Notes: generated by a model from the sequence alone, not told the origin. A stretch of 64,000 bases of DNA from Caulobacter ginsengisoli (GCF_030814835.1 NZ_JAUSVS010000009.1:1-64000); one strand, 5' to 3'. Positions 49,773-59,158 are shown, counted from the stretch's first letter. Program-made: numbers and translations.

Positions 49773-50747
49773 ATGGCGGCCAAGCCCTTCCCGATTCTCT
49801 TCATCGGTCCCGGACGGATCGGTGACGCCGTTCTGTCCTCGGGCCTCATCAAGCGTCTGGCCGATGAGATGCCGAACGCCCGTTTCACCATCGCCGTCGG
49901 GCCGGCGGCCGCGCCGCTGTTCGAGCAGGTTCCGAACCTCGACGCCCTGATCGTCATGGAAAAGCGCAAGCGCTCGGGCCACTGGTTCGCGCTCTGGAAC
50001 CAGGTGCGCGGCACGGCCTGGGAGCTGATCGTCGACCAGCGGGGTTCGGCCATCACCAGTTTTCTGCGCCGCAAGCGCCGGGCCGTGCACCGCAAGAAGA
50101 GCGGCGAGCCGGTTCACAAGGTGATCGAGGCGGCGAACCTGCTGACCCTCGGGGACGATCCGCCGCCGCCCTATCTTTTCACCTCGCCGGAAATCGAGGC
50201 GCGGGCCGAGGAACTGCTGCCGCCCGGCGGCCCGATCCTGGCCATGGGCCCAGCCTCCAACTGGCTGGGCAAGACCTGGCCCATCGAGCGCTTCGCCCAG
50301 GTCGCCAACCGCCTGCTGGCCCCCGACGGCCCGATGCCGGACGGCCGGCTGGCCATCTTCGGCGGTCCCGAGGACTCCCGCTATGTCGAGGGCCTGCGCA
50401 AGTCCTCGACCAAGGAGCGCTGCATAGACCTGACCGGCCAGGTCGACCTGCTGACCGCCTATGCCTGCCTCAAGCGCGCGCGCCTCTTCATCGGCAACGA
50501 CTCGGGCCTGATGCATCTGGCCGCCGCCGCCGGGACGCCGACCATCGGCCTGTTCGGCCCGTCCGACGACCGGCTCTATGCGCCCTGGGGCCCTCACACC
50601 CGGGTCGTGCGCGGCCCGCGCACCTTCGAGCAGTTCCAGGCCATCGACCCGCAGCTCAACCAGACCATCGGCCATATGATGGACCTGCCCGTCGATCTGG
50701 TATGTGACGCCGCGTTGGAGCTGCTGGCGGAGACCTCGGATGGCTGA
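49773..50747 (+). CDS. Glycosyltransferase family 9 (heptosyltransferase-like)
   Basis: A 324-residue GT-B enzyme: start ILFIGPGRIGDAVLSSGLIKRL, later GPASNWLGKTWPIERFA and FIGNDSGLMHLAAAAGTPTIGLFGPSD, the heptosyltransferase donor-binding region. Members transfer heptose (or related sugars) in lipopolysaccharide core synthesis. ATG 49773 was chosen over an upstream ATG. Its stop lies eight bases inside the dihydroorotase-like gene. Confidence 0.87.
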   Translation: MAAKPFPILFIGPGRIGDAVLSSGLIKRLADEMPNARFTIAVGPAAAPLFEQVPNLDALIVMEKRKRSGHWFALWNQVRGTAWELIVDQRGSAITSFLRRKRRAVHRKKSGEPVHKVIEAANLLTLGDDPPPPYLFTSPEIEARAEELLPPGGPILAMGPASNWLGKTWPIERFAQVANRLLAPDGPMPDGRLAIFGGPEDSRYVEGLRKSSTKERCIDLTGQVDLLTAYACLKRARLFIGNDSGLMHLAAAAGTPTIGLFGPSDDRLYAPWGPHTRVVRGPRTFEQFQAIDPQLNQTIGHMMDLPVDLVCDAALELLAETSDG

Positions 50748-52074
50748 AACCTATGACCTGGTCGTCCGGGGCGGCGAGGTGGTCAATCACGCCGGACGGG
50801 GCCTCGCCGATGTCGGGGTGCGGGGCGGCAAGGTCATCGCGGTCGGGGATCTGGGCCGGGCCTCGGCCGGCGAGGTGTTCGACGCCACGGGCCTGACCGT
50901 TCTGCCGGGCGTCATCGACAGCCAGGTCCACTTCCGCGAGCCCGGCCTGGAGTGGAAGGAAGACCTGCAGACCGGCGGCCGCTCGGCGGTGCTGGGCGGG
51001 GTCACCGCCGTCTTCGAGATGCCCAACACCGAGCCCACCACCACCGACGCCGAGGCCCTGGCCGACAAGCTGGCGCGGGCGGCCGGGCGAATGGACTGCG
51101 ACCACGCCTTCTATGTCGGCGGCACCCATGAGAACGCCCGCTTCCTGGGCGAGCTGGAGCGGCTGCCCGGCTGCTGCGGGATCAAGGTGTTCATGGGCGC
51201 CTCGACCGGCACCCTGCTGGTCGCCGACGACGAGGGGGTCGAGCAGGTTCTGCTGCACGTCAACCGTAGAGCCGCCTTCCACAGCGAGGACGAATACCGC
51301 CTGGCCGAGCGCCGGGCCCTGGCCCGCACCGGCGACTGGACCAGCCATGAGGAGGTCCGCGACGCCGAGAGCGCCATCCGCTCGACCCGGCGCCTGGTGC
51401 GCCTGGCCCGCAAGGTCGGCAAGCGCATCCACGTGCTGCACGTCACCACCGCCCAGGAGATCGACTTCCTGGCCGCCAACAAGGACGTGGCCAGCGTCGA
51501 ACTGACCCCCCAGCACCTGACCCTGACCGCGCCGGAAGCCTATGAGCGCCTCAAGGGCTTCGCCCAGATGAACCCGCCGATCCGGGGGATCGAACACCAG
51601 ACGGCCCTGTGGCGCGGCATCGAGATGGGCGTCGCCGACGTCATGGGCTCCGACCACGCCCCCCACACCCGCGAGGAAAAGGCCCGGCCCTATCCGGCCT
51701 CGCCGTCCGGCATGCCGGGGGTGCAGACCTTGGTGCCGGTGATGCTGAACCACATCGCCAATGGCCGCCTGACCCTGGAGCGCTTCGTCGACCTGACCAG
51801 CCATGGTCCCAACCGCGTCTTCGGCCTGGCCGACAAGGGTCGCATGGCCGAGGGCTACGACGCCGACCTGACCATCGTCGACCTCAAGGCCCGCCGCACC
51901 ATCCGCCACGAAGACATGGCCAACCGCGCCGGCTGGACGCCGTTCGACGGCATGGAGGTCACCGGCTGGCCGATGGCGACCATCATCCGGGGCCGGGTGG
52001 TGATGCGCGAGGACGAGGTCGTGGCGCCGGCGCTGGGCAACCCGGTGCGGTTTTTGGAGACGCTGGCGAGCTAG
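50740..52074 (+). CDS. Dihydroorotase-family amidohydrolase
   Basis: A 444-residue amidohydrolase. It has VIDSQVHFREPGLEWKEDLQTG (about 58-79), GGVTAVFEMPNT, the later metal His in HVLHVTTAQEID and GSDHAPHTREEK. The usual first metal pair DxHxH reads D60-S-Q-V-H64, so one His is replaced by Gln; this form is frequent in one alphaproteobacterial dihydroorotase-like branch. It may catalyse dihydroorotate synthesis or a related cyclic amide reaction. It overlaps the GT9 gene by eight bases. Confidence 0.85.
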   Translation: MAETYDLVVRGGEVVNHAGRGLADVGVRGGKVIAVGDLGRASAGEVFDATGLTVLPGVIDSQVHFREPGLEWKEDLQTGGRSAVLGGVTAVFEMPNTEPTTTDAEALADKLARAAGRMDCDHAFYVGGTHENARFLGELERLPGCCGIKVFMGASTGTLLVADDEGVEQVLLHVNRRAAFHSEDEYRLAERRALARTGDWTSHEEVRDAESAIRSTRRLVRLARKVGKRIHVLHVTTAQEIDFLAANKDVASVELTPQHLTLTAPEAYERLKGFAQMNPPIRGIEHQTALWRGIEMGVADVMGSDHAPHTREEKARPYPASPSGMPGVQTLVPVMLNHIANGRLTLERFVDLTSHGPNRVFGLADKGRMAEGYDADLTIVDLKARRTIRHEDMANRAGWTPFDGMEVTGWPMATIIRGRVVMREDEVVAPALGNPVRFLETLAS

Positions 52075-52084
52075 GCCCTACACC

Positions 52085-52207
52085 CCGCTCATCCCCGCGA
52101 AAGCGGGGACCCAGGCTTTTTACTGTTGAGAGCGTTCTGACAGGTCCCGGCGGCTGAAAGGCTGAAACGAAAAACACCTGGGTCCCCCCTTTCGCGGGGA
52201 TGAGCGG
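52085..52207. repeat. Dispersed inverted repeat (ATCCCCGCGAAAGCGGGGA type)
   Basis: The left arm (52085-52115) reads CCGCTCATCCCCGCGAAAGC followed by GGGGACCCAGG. The right arm (52177-52207) is its near-complement (AAGCGGGGACCC versus GGGTCCCCCCTTTCGC). Each arm is also a small hairpin (CCCCGC-gaaa-GCGGGG). This is a well-known dispersed alphaproteobacterial intergenic repeat; it follows the dihydroorotase gene. Confidence 0.8.
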
Positions 52208-52316
52208 AATTAAAATGCGGGTCAAAGGGCATCGGGCCTGTCGAATCCGTCTCCCCTCATCCGTCTCTGGGTCGTACGAACGCGATGGCGCGGTCGTCAG
52301 GCCAATGGAGGGCGCG

Positions 52317-52667
52317 ATGCAGTACATGCTTTTGATCTATGAACCCGAGGGCGTGTTCGAGGGCGAGGCCGGCAAGGCCCGGCTGATGGACGTGGTGGGT
52401 AAGCACATGGCGCTCGCCAAGGAGATGCGTGAAGCCGGCGCGATGCAGAGCGGGTCGGGGCTCCAGCCTGTGACCACGGCCACCACCATCATCACCAACG
52501 GCGGCTCCCAGACCCTGCATGACGGCCCCTTCGCCGAGACCCGTGAGCAGCTGGGCGGCTACTATCTGATCGACGTCGCCGATCTCGACACGGCGCTGGC
52601 CTATGCCCGCCGCATCCCCGTGGTCGACGGCGGCAAGGTCGAGGTCCGTCCCCTGGCGACCTACTGA
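52317..52667 (+). CDS. DGPF (YCII-related) protein linked to ECF42 sigma
   Basis: A 116-residue YCII-fold protein: MQYMLLIYEPEGVF at the start and the DGPF motif in HDGPFAETREQLGGYYLIDV. DGPF proteins are the constant genomic partners of ECF42 sigma factors; their role is unknown, possibly a small dimer linked to stress or small-molecule sensing. GGAGG five bases upstream fixes the start at 52317. It is four bases before the sigma gene. Confidence 0.85.
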   Translation: MQYMLLIYEPEGVFEGEAGKARLMDVVGKHMALAKEMREAGAMQSGSGLQPVTTATTIITNGGSQTLHDGPFAETREQLGGYYLIDVADLDTALAYARRIPVVDGGKVEVRPLATY

Positions 52668-52671
52668 GCCG

Positions 52672-53874
52672 ATGATCGGGGCCGGCGAAGCCATGGCGGC
52701 GGCCCAGCCGCGCGTCGTGGCGGCGCTGGCCGCCCGGTTCCGCGACCTGGATCTGGCCGAAGAGGCCTTTGCGGAAGCCTGCGCGGCGGCGCTGCCGGTC
52801 TGGCGCGCAGAACCGCCGCGCGACGCGACCGCCTGGCTGTGGCGGGCGGCGTTCCGCAAGGCGCTGGACATGCGGCGGCGCGAGCAGACCCGGCGGTCCG
52901 CCGTGCTGGACGCCCCGGCCCCGGAGCCCACGCCCGAGGACGAGCTGATGGCGCTGGACGAGCCCATTCCCGACGAGCGGCTGCGACTGATCTTCGTCTG
53001 CTGCCACCCGGCCATCGCGCCGGAATCGCGGGCGGCCCTGACCCTGAAGGTGGTCTGCGGCCTGTCGACCGAGCGGCTGGCCCGCGCCTTCCTGATGGCC
53101 GAGCCGGCCATGCTGCAGCGGATCACAAGAGCCAAGCGCAAGATTCGCGACGCTGGCGTCCCCTTCGAGGTCCCCGGCCGCGCCGCCTGGCCCGAGCGGC
53201 TTTCGGCCGTGCTGGCGACGCTGGAGATCGCCTACGCCCAGGCCTATGAGGACGCCGCCCTGGCCGGCGAGACAGCCGGGTTCGCGGACGAGGTGCTGCG
53301 GCTGTCGGGCCTGCTGGCCGAGCTGACGCCCGATGAGCCGGAGGTCCTGGCCCTGGCCGCCCTGGTCCGCTACGCCGAGGCCCGGCGGCCGGCCCGGCTG
53401 GACGATCACGGGGCCATGGTTCCGATCGGCCGGCAGGACATGAGCCAGTGGCGCCGGCCCATGATCTACGAGGGCCTGGAGCTGCTGAACCGCGCCGCCA
53501 GCTTCGGCCGCACGGGCCCCTGCCAGCTTCTCGCCGCCATCCATGGCGCGCACCTCTCCCGGCTGGAGACGGGGACGACCCCCTGGCCGGCTATCGTTGA
53601 CCTCTACGACACACTGGTCCTGCTGCGGCCCGGCCCGGTCACCGCCGTCAATCGCGCGGTGGCGGTCGGGGAGGCGCAGGGGCCCGAGGCTGGCCTGGCC
53701 GCCCTGCCGCCGCCGATGGACTGGCTGCCCTGGCATGCCGCTCGCGCCCACCTGCTCGAACAGGCCGGCCACGTTCCGGAGGCCCTCGAAGCCCTGCGCG
53801 CCGCCCTGGCCATGGAACCGCCGCCAGCCGAGCGGCTGTTCCTGCAACGGGCCGCCGAACGCCTGGCGGGTTGA
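52672..53874 (+). CDS. ECF42-type sigma factor with C-terminal TPR-like extension
   Basis: A 400-residue ECF sigma. Sigma2 is at about 12-80 (LAARFRDLDLAEEAFAEACA, TAWLWRAAFRKALDMRRRE) and the Sigma4 HTH at about 115-165 (ESRAALTLKVVCGLSTERLAR, RITRAKRKI). The long extension (about 180-400; LLAELTPDEPEVLALAALVRYAEARR, WHAARAHLLEQAGHVPEAL) is typical of ECF42, where TPR-like helices replace the anti-sigma factor in control. The DGPF gene upstream confirms the group. Confidence 0.88.
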   Translation: MIGAGEAMAAAQPRVVAALAARFRDLDLAEEAFAEACAAALPVWRAEPPRDATAWLWRAAFRKALDMRRREQTRRSAVLDAPAPEPTPEDELMALDEPIPDERLRLIFVCCHPAIAPESRAALTLKVVCGLSTERLARAFLMAEPAMLQRITRAKRKIRDAGVPFEVPGRAAWPERLSAVLATLEIAYAQAYEDAALAGETAGFADEVLRLSGLLAELTPDEPEVLALAALVRYAEARRPARLDDHGAMVPIGRQDMSQWRRPMIYEGLELLNRAASFGRTGPCQLLAAIHGAHLSRLETGTTPWPAIVDLYDTLVLLRPGPVTAVNRAVAVGEAQGPEAGLAALPPPMDWLPWHAARAHLLEQAGHVPEALEALRAALAMEPPPAERLFLQRAAERLAG

Positions 53875-53904
53875 ACCCTGGCCGGGGGCGCCCGATAAGG
53901 CGCC

Positions 53905-55653
53905 ATGGATGGCAGCCAGATCGACGCCCCTTTCCGCGACGCCCGCTATGCGCCCCGCCGGCTGGAGGTCGAGCGCCGACCGGACGGCGCGGTAGTGCTC
54001 TCCAATCCCACGCCGTTTTCCGAGCGCTTCCTGACCACGCTGGGCGCCCTGGAACACTGGGCCGCCGTCGCGCCGGACCGCCAGTGGCTGGCTGAGCGTT
54101 CCGGCGAGGGCTGGCGCACCATCACCTATGCTGAGGGCCTGCAACGGGTCGCCAACCTGGCCGGCGGGCTGGCGGGCCTGGGGCTTGGCCCCGGCCGCTG
54201 TCTGCTGATCCTGGCCCGCAACGGCATCGACCACGCGCTGGTCAGCTACGGGGCCATGGCCATCGGCTGCCCGATCGCGCCGGTCTCGCCGCAGTATGGG
54301 CTGAAGGGCGCCGACCTCTCGCGACTGGCCTATGCCTGTTCGGTGCTGCAACCGGCGGCCGTCTATGCCGACGATCTGGTTGCGTTCGAAGACGCTCTGA
54401 CCGCGCCCTTCCTGGCCGGCCTGCCCATCGTCAATGTCGAGGCGCTCTCGAAGTCCGCTCCGGGCGCCTTCACCGCCAGGCCGGACGACACCGCCAAGCT
54501 GCTGCTGACCTCCGGCTCGACCGGCCGGCCCAAGGCGGTGATCGGCCTGCATCGCAACATCGCCATCAACGCCGCCCAGATCACCGCCTGCTTCGACGAT
54601 CCCGAGCCGCCGGTGGTGGTCAACGCCGCGCCCTGGAGCCACAGTCTTGGGGCCAACGCCATCCTGCACATGGTGACCCACCGGGGGGGCAGCCTCTATA
54701 TCGACGCCGGCCAGCCGACTCCCGCCCGGTTCGGCGAGACGGTGCGCAATCTCAAAGAGGTTTCGACCACCTATCACAACATGGTCCCGGCCGGCTGGGG
54801 CCTGATGGCCGGCGAGCTAGAGCGCGATCCGGACCTGGCCCGGACCTTCTTCTCGCGGGTGCGGGTGCTGCAGTATGGCGGCGCCTCGATGGCCCAGAGC
54901 ATTCTCGACCGCGTCCAGGCCGTGGCCGTGGCGACGGTCGGCGAGCGGATCAGTTTCGCCACCGGCTATGGCTCCACCGAGACCGGGCCGACCGCCTGCA
55001 ACATCCACTGGCTGAACGCCCGCTCCGGGATGATGGGCCTGCCGGTGCCTGGGACCTCGGCCAAGCTCGCGCCCGCGGGCGAGAAGTTCGAGATGCGGGT
55101 CAAGGGCCCGCAGATCTCGCCGGGCTATCTGGGCGAGCCGGAGCTGTCGGCCGCCGCCTATGACGAGGAAGGCTTCTATCGCCTGGGCGACGCCGGCCGT
55201 TTCGTCGATCCGGCCGATCCGGGCGCGGGGCTGATTTTCGACGGCCGCCTGGTCGAGAACTTCAAGCTGGCCAGCGGCACCTTCGTCGCCGCCGGGGCGC
55301 TGCGGGTCGCGGCGGTCTCGGCCATCGGCGGAGCGGCTGCCGACGCGGTGGTCTGCGGCGAGGGCCAGGAGGGGGTCGGGCTGATGCTGTTCCTCGACCA
55401 CAGGTTCGACAGCCGGCTCGACGATGCCCGCGCGCTCATCCGCGCCGGCCTGGCGAAGATGAACGCGGCGGCCAAGGGCGGCGGCGGCCGGGTGGCCCGG
55501 GCCCTGATCCTGCCGGGTTCGCCCGACGTCGCCAGCGGCGAGATCACCGACAAGGGCTATATCAACCAGGCCATGGCCCGCGACCGCCGGCCTCGTGAAC
55601 TGGCCGAGCTGTTCGCCGACCCTCCGGGAAGCCACGTACTCGTCTTCGACTGA
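53905..55653 (+). CDS. Feruloyl-CoA synthase-like AMP-forming CoA ligase
   Basis: A 582-residue acyl-adenylate-forming enzyme. It has the AMP-binding core LLLTSGSTGRPKAVIG, ATGYGSTETGPTA, and the C-terminal region GRLVENFKLASGTFV and DKGYINQ. The N-terminus NPTPFSERFLTTLGALEHWAA is characteristic of the feruloyl-CoA synthase branch (Fcs) that activates hydroxycinnamic or related aromatic acids. It begins the aromatic-like set at 53905-58674. Substrate remains uncertain. Confidence 0.83.
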   Translation: MDGSQIDAPFRDARYAPRRLEVERRPDGAVVLSNPTPFSERFLTTLGALEHWAAVAPDRQWLAERSGEGWRTITYAEGLQRVANLAGGLAGLGLGPGRCLLILARNGIDHALVSYGAMAIGCPIAPVSPQYGLKGADLSRLAYACSVLQPAAVYADDLVAFEDALTAPFLAGLPIVNVEALSKSAPGAFTARPDDTAKLLLTSGSTGRPKAVIGLHRNIAINAAQITACFDDPEPPVVVNAAPWSHSLGANAILHMVTHRGGSLYIDAGQPTPARFGETVRNLKEVSTTYHNMVPAGWGLMAGELERDPDLARTFFSRVRVLQYGGASMAQSILDRVQAVAVATVGERISFATGYGSTETGPTACNIHWLNARSGMMGLPVPGTSAKLAPAGEKFEMRVKGPQISPGYLGEPELSAAAYDEEGFYRLGDAGRFVDPADPGAGLIFDGRLVENFKLASGTFVAAGALRVAAVSAIGGAAADAVVCGEGQEGVGLMLFLDHRFDSRLDDARALIRAGLAKMNAAAKGGGGRVARALILPGSPDVASGEITDKGYINQAMARDRRPRELAELFADPPGSHVLVFD

Positions 55654-55690
55654 GCGCGGTTCTAGGCTGCCGCCAGCGGAGGCGACGGCC

Positions 55691-57070
55691 ATGACCGATC
55701 TGATCGAGACGCTGAAGGGGGCTTTAAGTCCCGGCGGGGTGCTGACGGGCGAGGACGCCCAGGCCCAGGCCCAGAGCCGCTGGACCCGGCTGGGGACGCC
55801 ACTGGCGGTGCTGCGGCCCGTCTCCACCGCCGAGGTCTCGACCATCCTGAAGCTGGCCCATGCGGCCGGCCAGCCGGTCGTCCCCTGGGGCGGCAAGACC
55901 GGACTGGTCGATGGCGCCCAGGCCGACGGCGCCCTGGCCCTGTCGCTGGAGCGGATGAACGCCATCGAGGACCTGGATACGGCGGCCGGCCTGATGACCG
56001 TGCAGGCCGGCTGCGTGCTGCAGACCGCCTGCGAGGCGGCCGAGGCGCTGGGCTGGTTGCTCCCGCTGGACCTGGGTTCGCGCGGCTCGGCCACCATCGG
56101 CGGCAACATCTCGACCAACGCCGGCGGCAACCGCGTGCTGCGCTGGGGCATGATGCGGGACATGGTGCTGGGACTGGAGGCGGTGCTGGCCGACGGGACG
56201 GTGGTCTCCTCGATGAACCGGCTGGTCAAGAACAACGCCGGCTATGATCTCAAGGCGCTGTTCGTCGGCACGGAGGGCACCCTGGGCGTGGTGACCCGCG
56301 CCGTCCTGCGGCTGCGGGCCCGGCCGGCCAGCCAGGACACCGCCTTCGTCGGGGTCGAGGCCTTCGACGACCTGCCGCGCCTGCTGCGGCGGCTGGAGCG
56401 CGGCCTGGGCGGCGCGCTTTCGGCCTTCGAGGTGATGTGGGCCGACTTCCATGCGCTGGTCACCACCCCGCCGGCCCGGGGTCGGCCGCCCCTGGAGGGC
56501 CGCTATCCCTACTATGTCCTGGTCGAGTCGATGGGCGGCGAGCCGGCCGAGGACCAGGCTCGCTTCGAGCGGGTGCTGATGGGCGCGCTGGAGGACGGCG
56601 AGATCGCCGACGCCGCCATCGCCAAGTCGAAGGCCGAGCGCGAAGCGATGTGGGCCCTGCGCGACGACGTGGCCCAGACCGGCCGCAACGCCCCGATCAT
56701 CGCCTTCGATGTCAGCCTCGGCATCGGCGACATGGAGGCCTATGTCGACGGCGTCCGCGCCGCCATGGCCGCCCGCTGGCCGGGCGAGGCCAGCCTGGTG
56801 GTGTTCGGCCATATGGGCGACGGCAACCTTCACCTGATCGCCGGCATGGGCAGCCGTGAGTCGGCCGACCTGCATGCGCTGGAAGACATCGTCTATCGCC
56901 CGCTGCGGGCGATCGGCGGTTCGGTCTCCGCCGAGCATGGCATCGGGCTGCAGAAGCGCGAGTATCTCGCCTGGTCGCGTTCGGGGCCTGAGATCGCCCT
57001 GATGCGCACCCTCAAGGCCAGCCTCGACCCCAGGGGCATTCTCAATCCCGGCAAGGTGTTCGCCGCCTGA
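55691..57070 (+). CDS. FAD-linked 2-hydroxyacid dehydrogenase (GlcD-like)
   Basis: A 459-residue PCMH-type flavoprotein. It has the FAD-binding block PWGGKTGLVDGAQADGAL, GSRGSATIGGNISTNAGGNR, GTEGTLGVV and the C-terminal HMGDGNLHL and SAEHGIGLQK (metal/substrate His). Members oxidise D-lactate, D-2-hydroxyglutarate or related D-2-hydroxy acids to 2-oxoacids. The adjacent decarboxylase-like TPP enzyme could use its product. The ATG is at 55691. Confidence 0.88.
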   Translation: MTDLIETLKGALSPGGVLTGEDAQAQAQSRWTRLGTPLAVLRPVSTAEVSTILKLAHAAGQPVVPWGGKTGLVDGAQADGALALSLERMNAIEDLDTAAGLMTVQAGCVLQTACEAAEALGWLLPLDLGSRGSATIGGNISTNAGGNRVLRWGMMRDMVLGLEAVLADGTVVSSMNRLVKNNAGYDLKALFVGTEGTLGVVTRAVLRLRARPASQDTAFVGVEAFDDLPRLLRRLERGLGGALSAFEVMWADFHALVTTPPARGRPPLEGRYPYYVLVESMGGEPAEDQARFERVLMGALEDGEIADAAIAKSKAEREAMWALRDDVAQTGRNAPIIAFDVSLGIGDMEAYVDGVRAAMAARWPGEASLVVFGHMGDGNLHLIAGMGSRESADLHALEDIVYRPLRAIGGSVSAEHGIGLQKREYLAWSRSGPEIALMRTLKASLDPRGILNPGKVFAA

Positions 57071-57132
57071 CCATTGGCGGCGGTTGGGAATTGCGGCATG
57101 ACCATCGCCAACCAGACGGGAGAAACCAGGCC

Positions 57133-58674
57133 ATGAACGGCGCCGACGCCTTGATCGAGACCCTGTGCGACAACGGCGTCACCGCCTGCTTCGCCAATCC
57201 GGGCACCAGCGAGATGCAGTTCGTCGCCGCCCTGGACCGCGAGCCGCGCATGCGGCCGGTTCTGTGCCTGTTCGAGGGCGTGGCGACCGGGGCGGCCGAC
57301 GGCTGGGGCCGGATGACCGGAACGCCCGCCTGCACCCTGCTGCACCTGGGGGCCGGCTACGCCAACGGCGGGGCCAACCTGCACAACGCCCGCCGGGCCG
57401 GCACGCCGCTGGTCAATGTCATCGGCGACCACGCCACCTATCACCGCCAGTTCGACGCGCCGCTGAACAGCGACATCGCCGGCTGGGCCGCGCCCAACAG
57501 CCTGTGGGTCAAGTCGGCCGAGACCGCCGACGAGGTCGGCCCCCTGGCGGCCGAGGCGGTCCAGGCCAGCTTCGGCGCGCCGGGCGGCTGCGCCAGCCTG
57601 ATCCTGCCGGCCGACTCGGCCTGGAACGAGGCCAGCGCCAAGGGTCCGGTTCTGTCCCGGCCTGTGCGCGCCAAGGTCTCCGACGCGGACATCCAGGCGA
57701 TGGCCAGGCGCCTGAAGGCCGCCGCCAAGCCGGTGATCCTGATGGGCGGGAGCTGCTGCGGCGAGGCCGGGGTGCAGGCCGCCGGCCGGCTGAAGGCCGC
57801 CGGCTTCCGGGTGATGACCGACACCTTCGTCGCCCGGCTGGCGCGCGGGGCGGGGCGGTTCGCCCCCGACCGCATGCTGTATTTCGGCGAGATGGCCATG
57901 GAGGACCTCAAGGGGGTCGACCTGATGGTGCTGGTCGAGACCGTCGAGCCGGCCGCCTTCTTCGCCTATCCCAGCCGGCCCAGCCTGCTGGTCCCCGAGG
58001 GCTGCGAGGCCGTCAGCCTTGGCGACAAGTCCATCGATGGGCCGGCCGCCCTGGTGGCGCTGGCCGATGCGCTGGGCGCTTCCGAGGCCGCCCCGGTCGA
58101 ACCGCTCGACCTGCCGGCCGCGCCGACCGGGGGGCTGGACCCTTATAAGATCGGGGCGGCCATCGCCCGGCATATGCCCGACAACGCCATCATCTCCGAC
58201 GACGCGGTGACCGCCGGCCTGCCCATCTTCCAGTCGACCAGGAACGCCCGGCCGCACGACTGGCTGATGCTGACCGGCGGGGCCATCGGCCAGGGCATCC
58301 CGCTGGCCGTCGGCGCCGCCGTGGCTTGCCCGGACCGCAAGGTGCTGAGCCTCAACGGCGACGGGGCGGCGATGTATACGGTCCAGGGCCTGTGGACGAT
58401 CGCCCGCGAGAAGCTGGACGTCACCACCGTGGTGTTTGCCAACCACGTCTACCGCATCCTGGGCATCGAGATGGGCCGCACGGGCGCGGCCAATCCCGGC
58501 CCGGCCGCCAAGCGGTTGCTGGACCTGGGCGATCCGCGCATCGACTGGGTGTCGCTGGTCGGCGGCCTGGGCGTCGAGGCCGTGCGCTGCGCCACCGCTG
58601 AGGAATTCGACACGGCCATGGCCCATGCGATGACCACGCCGGGGCCGCACTTCATCGAGGCGGTCCTCGGTTAG
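57133..58674 (+). CDS. TPP-dependent 2-oxoacid decarboxylase-like protein
   Basis: A 513-residue TPP enzyme that would often be labelled acetolactate synthase. Several residues favour a decarboxylase such as benzoylformate decarboxylase: Ser26 (NPGTSEMQF), Glu48 (LFEGVATGAADG) and His71 (LLHLGAGYANGG), which correspond in position to Ser26, Glu47 and His70 of that enzyme. The C-terminal TPP motif is GDGAAMYTVQGLWTIAREKLDVTTVVFAN. With the GlcD-like and Fcs-like genes it suggests conversion of an aromatic 2-hydroxyacid. The start follows a CAGG-C spacer. Confidence 0.8.
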   Translation: MNGADALIETLCDNGVTACFANPGTSEMQFVAALDREPRMRPVLCLFEGVATGAADGWGRMTGTPACTLLHLGAGYANGGANLHNARRAGTPLVNVIGDHATYHRQFDAPLNSDIAGWAAPNSLWVKSAETADEVGPLAAEAVQASFGAPGGCASLILPADSAWNEASAKGPVLSRPVRAKVSDADIQAMARRLKAAAKPVILMGGSCCGEAGVQAAGRLKAAGFRVMTDTFVARLARGAGRFAPDRMLYFGEMAMEDLKGVDLMVLVETVEPAAFFAYPSRPSLLVPEGCEAVSLGDKSIDGPAALVALADALGASEAAPVEPLDLPAAPTGGLDPYKIGAAIARHMPDNAIISDDAVTAGLPIFQSTRNARPHDWLMLTGGAIGQGIPLAVGAAVACPDRKVLSLNGDGAAMYTVQGLWTIAREKLDVTTVVFANHVYRILGIEMGRTGAANPGPAAKRLLDLGDPRIDWVSLVGGLGVEAVRCATAEEFDTAMAHAMTTPGPHFIEAVLG

Positions 58675-58677
58675 GCG

Positions 58678-59115
58678 ATGCATCCCTCCGAGCTGCAGCT
58701 GGCCCACATCCGCCATGAACCGGGATACGAAGGCGGCCTGTGCTATCAGGTTTCGGCGGACAGAGATCGGTTTCCCAGCCTGATCTGGGGCGACCCGTTC
58801 GTCCTGCTTCTATCCGGAGCTCTGAGCCTCGCGCATCCCCGGTTCGACCTCTATGGGGTCTGCGAGATGCCTGCGCAGGCATGGATCGGTGTCGCCCGCG
58901 CCGCCGAGGAGACGGAGGATCGGCTGCGGGCCGAACGCTCCATTCCAGCCGACCTCCTCTATCGGAGCGGTGAACTGCTCGCCGACGGCGAAATCAGCCG
59001 ATTGCTCAGGAGCGCGGCGGGCCGAGGGCGGGTCTTCGACGCCCTGCAACTGACCTCGTTCTGGCTGCGCGAGGCTGCAGGACAGCATCCAACGCTCACC
59101 TTCTTTGGAGCCTGA
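58678..59115 (+). CDS. Hypothetical protein
   Basis: A 145-residue protein, soluble, no signal or recognised domain. It has alternating hydrophobic and polar segments (SLIWGDPFVLLLSGALSLAHPRFDLYGV, AAEETEDRLRAERSIPADLL). It starts three bases after the TPP gene, so it is probably co-transcribed, and is followed by a terminator. Confidence 0.6.
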   Translation: MHPSELQLAHIRHEPGYEGGLCYQVSADRDRFPSLIWGDPFVLLLSGALSLAHPRFDLYGVCEMPAQAWIGVARAAEETEDRLRAERSIPADLLYRSGELLADGEISRLLRSAAGRGRVFDALQLTSFWLREAAGQHPTLTFFGA

Positions 59116-59132
59116 GCCAGCCGTCAACGAAA

Positions 59133-59158
59133 AGGCCCCGGAGTCGCCTCCGGGGCCT
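59133..59158. terminator. Bidirectional terminator hairpin
   Basis: AGGCCCCGGAG (59133-59143) pairs with CTCCGGGGCCT (59148-59158) over a four-base loop, an 11-base-pair stem. It lies between the convergent genes ending at 59115 and 59182, with AAAA before it and TCGTCT after. Confidence 0.8.
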
